DNA from: Cycas panzhihuaensis | Taxonomy: Eukaryota; Cycadophyta | Direction of reading: 5' to 3' | Assembly (NCBI GenBank): GCA_023213395.1 | Contig: CM041465.1 | Coordinates: forward strand, 19,096,001 to 19,160,000 | Length of the DNA stretch: 64,000 nucleotides | Shown here: positions 36,086-44,861 of the stretch, in pieces | Numbering within the stretch: position 1 is the stretch's first letter | How the letters are laid out: the number at the start of each line of letters is the position of its first letter | The notes under the pieces: generated by a model | The model's database searches: none | The model's input: only the letters and a program-made list of their open reading frames with translations | Told to the model about the DNA's origin: nothing | Position numbers and translations under genes: made by a program

Positions 36086-38144
36086 ATGCGATGCTTTTCT
36101 CGTCGCTTGCGCAGTCTACCTCCATTGTTAGAAGACTCCAAGTATCGCCCTCTTCCTTTGTCAGATTTTGATTTGACTATAGAGGGATACTCTTCTGATT
36201 GGGCCTACCACACCTCCACCTTAGAAACCCATGCTTTTCCTTCCTCTATTCCTGGGTCCACCCAAGAGGGTGATGACCCCCTTTATTACCCAAGTGACCA
36301 ATATCTCTCACTTGATGTCCATCCCTCTACCCATGCCGTAGAAGGATCCGCTCCTCTTGAGACTTGCCACGTAGTTAGTGACTCTTATGAGGAGCATTCC
36401 GAGGAACTTGCTTTGTTTGAGATCCCAGTTAACTCTTATAAGTATATAGGAACCCCTCCTGTCAACGTAGTTGAAGCTCTCAATGAGTGTCACCGCACGA
36501 CACACTTGCAACCGCGTCTTGGATGGCTTGAGGGTGCCCTCCATGGAGGAGCCTCTTCCTCTTCTGCTCCTCCCTCGCATGCCTCATCCTCATCTACTCT
36601 TCCTTTGACAACGAATCCCTTTGTGCCTATGCATGTATCCTGCTCATTTCCTATTCCCACAGTGGGGGCATGTGTCGCACCTTCCATTTCTCATCGAGGT
36701 CCTAGTACTTTAGGATCTCCCCATGGTATGTCTTTCCCTCAACTGAAGGTTAGCATACCCGTCCCTAACCAAACCAATGTGCCATCCCCTAATGTGGCGC
36801 ATACCATTCCTAGTAGGTCTGTCGGTCCTACTAGCCTTCCGACCACTAGTCATGTGGGATCTGCTCCTACACATCCTCAAAACCAACACGTTGGTGCTTC
36901 CTTCTACGTTCCCCAAGGGTATACTTCTCAGCCTTGGGGGCAGGGTATAGGAAGTCATCTCCCGGTTTATGGGGTGGATCTGCTACACCCATATGGGGTC
37001 GCTCCACCTACGGGTGGCCCATATGGGAAAAACCCGGTTCCATATCCATCTTGCCCCTCATCCAATGCAATCCCATTCGTTGTGCCTTCACAAGGGAACC
37101 CGACTCCCTTCCAAGGCACCTACTCCCATGCCTCTTTTCAGCAAGGGGCGTTTCCTCAAGGAGGGATGGTGTTCCACCCCCATCCGCTCCTTGTTCATTA
37201 CCTACTACGACATTCGTTGACCCTACGGTCCAGGCAAGGGCATGCCCCTTCATGAACTTTAGGTCAACACCTCTTTCCATTGAGGCATTAAGAACCAATA
37301 TGCCGCCTCATCCCCCTGACGTTCCTAAATTCGATGGAACTTCGTCGCAAGACCTGGCGGAGCATGTGCGTAGTTTTTCTATGGCATGCATCGATTACTG
37401 GGCTTACGACCACATTTTAATGAAATTATTCCCACGATCCTTGCAGGGTGACGCCCTCAAGTGGTTCTACCGTCTCCCTGCCCATTCTATCCATTCATTC
37501 CAGCAATTGGTTGACGAGTTCATCAACTATTTTGATGTAGCCCGTCCATTCGAGAGCGGAATGAAGTCGCTTATTTCGCTCAAACAAGGTCACGATGAGA
37601 TGAATCATGACTTTGTGCGGCGATTTCATGACTTGCTTCATTCCACTAAGGCAACATTACCCAAGGAGCTGAAGCGAGACCTTTTTGTCAATGCACTTCA
37701 TCCCAAAGTTTATGTGGAAGTCCTCAAGATGGGGGCGACCACATGTGACTCTGCAATCGCCAAGTGTTTGGCGTTGGAGGCTATTGAGATCAGGCGGTCT
37801 CAAGAAACCTCTTAAGCCCTCACGGTCTTGGTGAGGCACCACCCCCAACCAAAGATACCAAACCTTCACAACCTACCTGATCTTCCTCTCATCCGACTGA
37901 GAGGACTTTAGACCCTCTCACATCAGCCATACGCTCATTCGAGCGTACGATGAAGGAACTCAAGCTTCAGGCTCCTTCATCCCCTACATCCAATAAACAA
38001 GTCCAACAAACAACCCAAGCTCCTTTCCCTAGGAATGGAAATGCCCAGTCCTCTCAAGCGAGAAGGTCAGACCCTTCGCTTGAGAAGAAGTGGTGCTCCA
38101 TTCATGGGGAGTGCTTCCACGACGATTCGCGTTGTAGGGCCTAG
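36086..38144 (+). pseudogene. gag: G3 gag (capsid and nucleocapsid), frameshifted
   Basis: The first frame (36086-37255) holds an acidic N-terminus (LPLSDFDLTIEGYSSDWAYH) and a long P/S/G/Y-rich region (PVYGVDLLHPYGVAPPTGG). A frameshift at about 37150-37180 moves to the frame ending at 37815, which holds the capsid-like core: DVPKFDGTSSQDLAEHVRSF, SLQGDALKWFYRLP, FDVARPFESGMKS, VRRFHDLL, LKRDLFVNALHP. A stop at 37815 and another shift lead to 37950-38144, ending in the zinc knuckle CSIHGECFHDDSRC (CX2HX4HX4C, 38094-38135). Gag forms the virus-like particle and binds element RNA in the cytoplasm. Three lesions break an otherwise well-kept protein, which served as the reference for reading G1 and G2. 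Confidence 0.85.
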
Positions 38145-38396
38145 CATCCCAAGGATGCCCCTCGATGTGATTCTTCCCCCAAACGGGCCTCACGGCCTAA
38201 TTTGGATCAACCAGTTCACAAGGATCCATTCCCTAAACATGGGGAGCGCGATTGCAACACCCAAACCAAACAGCAAAGCGGGAAGATCGCTGATCCCGTC
38301 CTTCCGCGACAAAGGGAAGGGTGCCCGAACTCATCTTCCTCCTCTCATTCTCCTAGCCATCACACCCGTCACCTTGACCCGGAATAAGGGAAGAAG

Positions 38397-39172
38397 GTGA
38401 TTCGATTTGAAGCAACTCCTACCTCGCCCTTACGCGATCTCAAGGCGCGAGGCGGCGGAGCTTCTTGTTCTTCTGCTCCTTTCGACCCTCTTCCGGAGAG
38501 CCTTCCTCTGGAAATACCTCTCTTTCCCAAGGCTATTCCTGTACGCCCAGGTCGTTACGATTTCCAAAGGGCACTTACCCAACCTACCGCAAAGGGTAAG
38601 CCCTTCTCCATCGTGGACGAGCTCCATACTGTTGCCACAGCGATGTCCCTTGATGGACATTTTGAGGAGTTGTCCCAAGCAGCGAGCCCTCCACCTGTCC
38701 ATGCTTTGGGTGTCACCCAAGGGTGTGGACCCGTTATCTCATTTGATCCTAAGGATCTTCCTCCCGCCAGTGAAAGGGAACGTTAGTGGAACTTCCCATT
38801 CACTATCACTATCGATACCCCCAATTGTACCCTTCAAAGAACTATTGTTGACAACGGTTCTTTTGTCAATGCCATGCCCTTGCGTGACATGTAAGAGCTT
38901 GGTATTTTCGCCTTGGAACCTGTTCCCTGGCGATGCTAAGGTTATGACGGTAGCGATAAGACCCCTTTGGGATCTGTCGCAATTCCGCTCACCCTTGAGG
39001 GCAAGACCGTTCTTACCGATGTTGTAGTCATCGACGTTGGATTACAACCTCTTTCTAGGTCGTCCATGGCTCGACCAAATGGGAGCCGTGTGCTCGACTC
39101 TTTGGGGACAACTTAAATTCGTCCACGATGGACGAATGAGAGTGATTCCCCACGAATGTCCATTTACCAAAT
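38397..39172 (+). pseudogene. pol: G3 aspartic protease region
   Basis: The frame 38397-38786 contains RYDFQRALTQPTAKGKPFSI, VDELHTVATAMS and ALGVTQGCGPVISFDPKDLP. After a TAG (Trp codon expected) it continues with the active site IVDNGSFVNAMPL at about 38836-38876, where the D-N-G triad is kept. Further on, in another frame, come LDYNLFLGRPWLDQMGAVCS and WGQLKFVHDGRMRVIPHEC, the C-terminal half of a retropepsin domain (LGRPWL is typical). Stops at about 38786 and 38891 and a frame change near 38930-39030 disable it. Confidence 0.8.
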
Positions 39173-39179
39173 AAACTCG

Positions 39180-40136
39180 CTCCACCAGTTCAGCAAACCA
39201 AGATTCTTCCACCCATGCCTTAGCTTGCTCTATTGGTATACCTAACCCATCCAAAGAAGACCCTGCATCTTCTTCCCCTAGTCTCACGCGATTCACCCCT
39301 ATTGGCATTGGGAGTTACGGGTACCTAACCCCTCCAACGAAGACGAGTATTGTCTCCACCCCGTCTCTTTCCTTCGCGCTAGTAGGCCGCACCTGTCTTG
39401 TTCTAGATCCCCATCTAGGATCTTTCTCGTTGGTGAGGCTAGCTATCTGTACGTGTCCCATGTCATCGCTCGTGTTGACCCGCCCGTCATCAATTCTTCT
39501 TCTTCATTACCCCCCGTAGGTAATGGCTTTGAAGAGTTGCCTTTCGCTCCTTCTGAGGAGCATCTTCTTGGCTTTCCTTCAGATTCCTGCGAGGAAGTTG
39601 AGCAACCCGATGACCATCACAGTCCCATTGCTTTTACTCCCTCCAGTGCTTCCTCTACTCGAAGTAAGGTCATCCATGGGGTGGATTATTTCGAGGATGA
39701 CGAAGCCCTGCTTAAGCATCTGGCGGGTTTTGCGCCTAACTTACCTTCTGGTCACCACAGGCTGGGTCACCAGAAGATCCTCGCGATCGGATCCACGCTT
39801 GCCGATCCGATCTCGTCTCCTATTCCTCCTCCTCCTGTTGATCTTGCCCCTCTCCACTTCGAGGAGGGCAATGCCATGTGCATGGGGGCAACCCAAGACA
39901 TATTCTTGGCCCTGGGCAAGGTCATTAAGGTCGGGTTGGAATGTTCCCCTGATGAGATAAGGGAGTACTCCCTTCTGCTCCAGGAGTTCCGAGACATATT
40001 CGCATGGGATTATGCTGACATGAAGGGAATCAACCCCTCCATTATCACTCATAACCTCACCACCATTCCTGCACCGCCTGCACGAGCAGCGTCCCCTTCA
40101 TCCGAAGCTCTCTACCACCGTCAAAATGGAGGTTGA
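39180..40136 (+). pseudogene. pol: G3 protease-RT linker of the polyprotein
   Basis: Open from 39453 to 40136 (227 codons). It carries FEELPFAPSEEHLLGF, VIHGVDYFEDDEALLKHLAG, HFEEGNAMCMGATQDIFLAL and LLQEFRDIFAWDYADMKGIN. The last block is the standard run-up to the RT fingers in gypsy elements. A one-base frameshift at about 40070 separates it from the RT start. There is no catalytic motif in this part. Confidence 0.75.
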
Positions 40137-40320
40137 GAAGCTCCTGGATGCTGGTCATATTACTTCCATTGACCGTTTGACCAAGTTCAAACCCCGATGG
40201 GTTGGTCCTTTCGTCATTATCGAATCCCTTGATAATGGTGCCTACAGGATAGCCACCCTAGAAGGGCTTGAATTTGAGAAAGCTGTTAATGGGAAATTCC
40301 TTAAGAAGTTTTATGCGTGA
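40070..40320 (+). pseudogene. pol: G3 RT start fused in frame to integrase C-terminus
   Basis: After the shift the frame reads HPKLSTTVKMEVEKLLDAGH, which is the RT N-terminus (compare QEVEKLLRVRFIKSVDYS in G2). Within a few residues it changes to LTKFKPRWVGPFVIIESLDN, then GAYRIATLEGLEFEKAVNGK and FLKKFYA. This second part is the C-terminal GPF/Y-type module of gypsy integrase; the matching piece exists in G4 at 63440-63600. The junction is at about residue 16 (DR/LT, near 40173). RT, RNase H and the integrase zinc and catalytic domains are missing, an expected loss of roughly 3 kb. The remaining frame is open to a TGA at 40318-40320. Confidence 0.85.
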
Positions 40321-41033
40321 TCTTTTGGCGATCTCTTCGCCCTGCTCCGAGATGAGCCTAAACTACCATCTTAGGTTGTCCCCATTCTTCCCAACCATGG
40401 GTAGAATGGCAATTTAAGATGGATCCTTCTTCATCTTTCTAGTTCCTCCCATGGAACCCGTGTTCCCGTACCCTCTCGGGGACTTTTGTCGTCTTGCTTG
40501 GACATTCCCCAATTAGGAGGACGCTCGGGAGCATCGTTGCTCCTCTTTCCTGTTTGTCGTTTCCTTCATATATTCCGCTATGCTCTTCTGTAGACGTGTA
40601 TGTCGCTCTATCCTCTAACCTCACACCTCTCTGTCGTTCCACTCACGACGTGTGTGTGTGCTCCTGTTAGACGTATAGCCATACATGGAAGGAAACGTGC
40701 GCATCATACAATAAAATAGTCACAACATAAAACATCTACAGCATAACATTTACAATACACAAAATAAGCATACATGTCATCCACATATGACCTATACACA
40801 ACATCTTATATCTAAATGGGGTTCCAATTACCCCATATACATATATATATATATATACATCCAAAAATCATGTCACAGCATACATCTGGGAAGCTGGTGT
40901 CCTTGCAGGGGGGGTACAATCATATGGTCCTATATATGACCCCACAGGCCCGTGCTTTCCCCATCAAACCATATGTACATCTCTCTCTTTGCTACCTCTC
41001 ACGGGTACCATCTCCTGGTCTCTGTGATCCCTC
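40321..41033. other. G3 spacer between pol end and 3' end of antisense gene
   Basis: Non-coding. The first ~300 bases continue the sense strand after pol; the second half is AT-rich with (TA)n at 40837-40858 and is the likely 3' untranslated region of the minus-strand gene. The same (TA)n setting is seen in G2 and G4. Confidence 0.5.
40837..40858. repeat. (TA)n microsatellite at 3' end of antisense gene
   Basis: Ten or so TA units flanked on the minus strand by CATGATTTTTGGATG upstream, as in G4 (CATGATTTTTTTACT before its TA run). Confidence 0.9.
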
Positions 41034-43538
41034 TCATGGGGACCACATGCCTCTGAGGCTCCTCCTAGGCCTCCGCAAGCTGCCCGCCTCGCTCTCCTCA
41101 TCTCTTGGCCGTCTCGGGGTCGTCGCCGTCGTGTGGGTATGCGTCCTGCTCCGGCTGGACCTCGATACCATCTGTGCTACCAACTGATCGTATCGGGCCT
41201 GGATACGATCCCTCTCTCCTTGGAGTGCTTCCTCTATCACCCTAAGACACTCTGTAATCACTGCCAGCTGGGCCCTGCTCTTGGCATCTCCGCCTACTTC
41301 GCCCTGTGCCTCTAGAGCCTCTACCCATTCGCGTAGCTCATCTCTCTCGTGTCTCGCATCATCCCTCTCCTGCTACAGTCGTCCCTGGGATGTCACGTGC
41401 TCTTGGGACTCTACAGCCCATATGTCCCTCGCCCTCACTAATAGGGTAAATGCCTCTACGTGGGCACCTGCCGCTCTAGGCTCATCTCCTACCTGGATGG
41501 GCGGTTGCCCCTCTGCATACACCTGAGGGAATATCTCCCTCACCACAGCCTCTATCAATCTTTGAATCTCTATTGTACCTGCCAATGCAACATGCCATGT
41601 GTCAGTTTATATCTCACCATATACCATGATCAAACCAAACTCAACATCTATCTGGATGCCAAACGACTCTGGAAAGGGTTAGGTCTCACCTGCTATGGCC
41701 GCCGGCTCCTCTGGTCGTGTGGCATCCTCCCTCTAGCTCTCACTTGCGGGTGCCTCATCCTCCAGCACCTCCTGCACTGGGCCTCCCTCCTCACAGGGGT
41801 GGGCCCAGCTCTCGTCCCTCCAGATCCCATCACGATCCGCAGCCTGCGGGCCCTGGTCACGGTTCCCCTGCTCTCGCCCTGCGCTCCTGATGGTCCCCGC
41901 CTCCTCCGGCCGGATGGACCCTCTGCATCTCTTCTTTGTCACGAGGGACCGCCTCCCAGAGGGTCATGACGGGCCAGCCCCATCATCCCCATCATCTCCG
42001 TCATCTCCACTGTCGTCGCCTGCGGGCACTCTTGCTTCGCCCGCCTCGTCGTCACTATCCCACCTCGCTGTCCTATAGGGCTCTGCTATGTAGTCTGGTA
42101 GGGTGAGGAGGTCTAGTGATGTAGCCTCTACTGATTATCAGACGTGGGCCCTATCCTCTGTCCCCCTCAACCGAGTCTGCCACCTATGGACCATCGGGGC
42201 CTGCTCTGTAATGGGGTGTGGTCCACCGCTGCCAAGTGGCGAAAAACCAACAGCAGCGATGTGCTATATGACAATCCACCTCTGCCAGACGTCCTGATAG
42301 TGTCTAGCTGGGCGATGAGGTTCGCCACTATCAGGGTCACCCAGTCCATCCGCTCGCCAGCTTCGCAGCAGTGAACTGCATCTAGCCACCCATCTGATAC
42401 CTCCCTATAGTTACGCTCCGGAAATGCGAGCGCGCCAGTATAACCAGGCCTCACTCGAGGAATCACGACATCGATCAGATTTGGAGGGCTCCTCTGCTCC
42501 CATCTGTCAGCTCCTGTGAAGAACAGGGCTACCTCCCTGTGTGCTACCTCAGTGCTGGGCAGCATCCCTAGTCTCACCGGCCTCCATGTCGTCGAAACTC
42601 CCAGTATCCACCGGATATCTCTCGGCGTGACCGTCACATCACCTACCTATGGTAGGTGGAACACATGTCTCCTCTTGTCCCAATGGGACACTATGTCGAC
42701 CAACAATCTCTGATCCGATGCATATTAAGGTGTCTTGAAGGCCTTGTATAGGCCACACCTCTGTAGGATCTCCCTGTCCTCCTGTGTCACCATCTCCATG
42801 TAGCTCAACATGGCCATACCCACGTTCTCGCGGTTATCTATCGTGATGACAGCCTGTTCATACCAAAAATAATCAAAGTTAGCTTCACGTCAGTCACTGT
42901 CATCCCTCACTCTCTTAAATCTCTCCCTGCCTGAGATTTGGAGCTCTTTTGGCCCTCGTGTCTGTTTTTCTGCCTTTCTGCCTTCGTACCGTGCGAAACT
43001 TAGCGGTACCACTAAGTTTGGCACGGGTCCCACGGTGATCGGGTCCCGCGGTAATGATCGCGGCACCGCGATCATTACCGTGGTACTAATGGCGATCCCC
43101 CAAAAGGGGGGATTTCTGCCCCAAAAAAATAAAAAAGATTCTTCTAGTGGACCCCGTGGGAACCAGGACCGAGCTCCCTAATGCCCAGGTCCCCGCCTCT
43201 TTCTGGGTCTGATTCAGACTCCAAGAGGCCTCTAGTTGCCCATAAGGGGCACTAAAACCATCTTGGCCGTAAAAACCAATAAACTTTAAACTTCGAGATG
43301 GGCTGGGTTTAGTGATATCCACTCACTAGATCTGATCTCGCTATCGCCATGTCATCTTGTCAGTCGCGCTGTCTCTCTCCGCTCCCCGATCTGATGGTTT
43401 GATCTCTCTCTGTGTGCCTCCAAAGTTGGGCGGCGCTCCGCTGCGTAAGGAAATGGCTCTGGTTTCGTACGAGAGCCGGTGAAAATGAATCCATTTTCCC
43501 GTTGTTTTCCTTATATAGGCAGGGGCCCTAACGGGCAC
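41034..43538 (-). pseudogene. G3 antisense gene with plant mobile domain
   Basis: Read on minus, 42850-42640 gives MAMLSYMEMVTQEDREILQR, CGLYKAFKTP*YASDQRLLV, DIVSHWDKRRHVFHLP. The next piece, 42637-42167, starts MTVTPRDIRWILGVSTTWRP. W......FHLP.GE.TVT..D...+LGLP..G.PV is the hallmark of the plant mobile domain (aminotransferase-like, PMD), found in host MAIL1/MAIN-type proteins and in several transposon families. The downstream part is E/D/R/G-rich (41733-41942), then helical (41373-41585). It ends in a charged tail, EGERDRIQARYDQL-like, with S/R/T-rich residues (41034-41261). Upstream pieces 42890-43075, 43086-43322 and 43341-43538 are of uncertain coding status. At least two stops interrupt the PMD. 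Tat-type elements are known to carry antisense extra ORFs, so an element-borne gene is likely. Confidence 0.75.
43511..43519 (-). promoter_or_regulatory. TATA box for the antisense gene of G3
   Basis: CCTATATAA (followed by GG) on the minus strand, ~690 bases upstream of the first recognisable PMD residues and near the start of the minus-strand open pieces. It is the best TATA match in the G3 interior and points toward the PMD gene. Function is inferred from position only. Confidence 0.45.
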
Positions 43539-44034
43539 TTCCTCTATTTTTTATCCCGCGATAGCCGTTGGGACCGTCCCGTTGTCCTGATTGCCTTTGC
43601 CTTCTGGCCCTGTCACCCGTTGCGCTCTATTGGGGCCCTTTCTGCCCTCCCTTGCAAGGGCATTTATGGTGCCTCATTATCGCGCTTTTGCTAGGGCCCT
43701 TCTGCATCATTTTGTGTGCTACTCCAGTGCATACCCGAGTTTATACTCGTTTGGCTCGTTTCGTCGCCCTGGACTCGTTTCTGTGGCCCTTTCTCGCTCT
43801 TGGGGTCCCCAAAGAGAATGCTCCCTCACCTGGGGGCATGTTTCGCTTCCTAAAGCGACCTTTTGGCGCCCCAGGAGGCCTTTCCTTCCGACCACTCCCT
43901 ACCGGTGATCGGATTGCTTGCTCTCGCCCTGGGTAATCTCATTGTTAGGTCCTCCTACCCTTCACGGCCACTTTCTGCTTGCCTTTTGAGTGTTGCTTTC
44001 ATCGCCCATTGATTGCCTGGATTTTGTGTCACTT
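43539..44034. other. G3 spacer between divergent antisense gene and second RNase H
   Basis: GC-rich. The chance ORFs on plus have no recognisable motif. By position it could hold promoter elements for the minus-strand gene and, on plus, the lead-in to the RNase H. Confidence 0.4.
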
Positions 44035-44457
44035 ATGTCCATCTACATCTTTACCGACGGCGGAAGCCGCAGTAATCCTGGACCTTCTGCCACTGCATGG
44101 ATTCTCCGCAGCCCTTCTGGACATGATCTCCTCCACTCTGGGATCTTCCTCCCAGAGGCTACTAACAACAAAGCTGAATATATAGCTATTATTGAAGCCC
44201 TTACTGATGCTCTCCGTTTCCATCACGGATCCATCGTTCTGCTTTGTGACTCTCAAGTTGTGGTGTCTCATCTCACCTAGGTTTACCAGGTGCGATGCCC
44301 TCACTTGAGGACTCTTGCTTCTGCAGCCAAATCTCTCCTGGCCTGCTTCTCTTCCGTCGATATCTGGCATATCCCTCAAGCCCTCAACGCTGAGGCAGAT
44401 AGTCTCGTTCACCTCATCCTTGAGCGCCGCCTTCCTCTTCTTGCTGACCGTCCCTGA
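44035..44457 (+). pseudogene. G3 archaeal-type RNase H, one nonsense codon
   Basis: Frame beginning MSIYIFTDGGSRSNPGPSAT, continuing EATNNKAEYIAIIEAL and IVLLCDSQVVVSHLT. A single TAG (44278-44280; Trp expected) is followed in the same frame by CFSSVDIWHIPQALNAEADS and a natural TGA at 44455-44457. The catalytic set is complete: D in FTDGG, E in KAEY, D in LCDS, D in EADS. The G-S-R-x-N-P-G and TNN-AEY motifs are those of the archaeal-like RNase H that Tat-type plant elements carry besides their own RNase H. It would remove RNA from RNA-DNA hybrids. It lies alone ~400 bp before the 3' LTR, on the far side of the antisense gene from pol. An ATG at 43990 in the same frame is an alternative start. 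Confidence 0.8.
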
Positions 44458-44861
44458 GGCTTGTCTGGCCCCCTGTCGCCCAAGCCCCAGGTCACCTCAC
44501 ACCTTGCTTCGCGATCCGTTCGCACCTCCAAAACCTGGCTACTAATGAGGTAAAACTATGGTGCCTACTCTTTGCTCCTTTACTTGATTATGTATGCTCT
44601 TCTGCATTTTTTTGGTGGGGGCAGCCCCCTCACCTTTCTCATTTTTCCAGTCGGTTCCCAGGTGGCTCATAGGCAGCCCCTATGTTGTCTCCACCGCCGC
44701 TTTCGTATCCACGCATTCCGCCATGATACTCGTCGGCACCCTTGCCTACTGTTATGATTCTGATTGATATATCTATATACACATGTGCTACTGACAGTTG
44801 TGTTGCCAGCATTCGCCATCGCACCAGGCTTCCGAGCGGCGAGGCTCTGCTGCCAAGGCGA
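44458..44861. other. G3 tail before 3' LTR
   Basis: Non-coding. It contains a T/G-rich stretch (TTTTTTTGGTGGGGGCAG near 44607). The polypurine tract expected just before 44862 is poor (GCCAAGGCGA). Confidence 0.45.

Noticed and set aside
38407-39027. 206-codon plus-strand frame over the G3 protease region
   Set aside because: It overlaps the protease frame and lacks its motifs for most of its length; the conserved blocks shared with G1 and G2 are in the other frames.
41281-42078. Plus-strand frames across the G3 antisense gene (Ser/Pro/Ala-rich)
   Set aside because: They are shadows of the minus-strand mobile-domain gene; only the minus translation shows a family motif.
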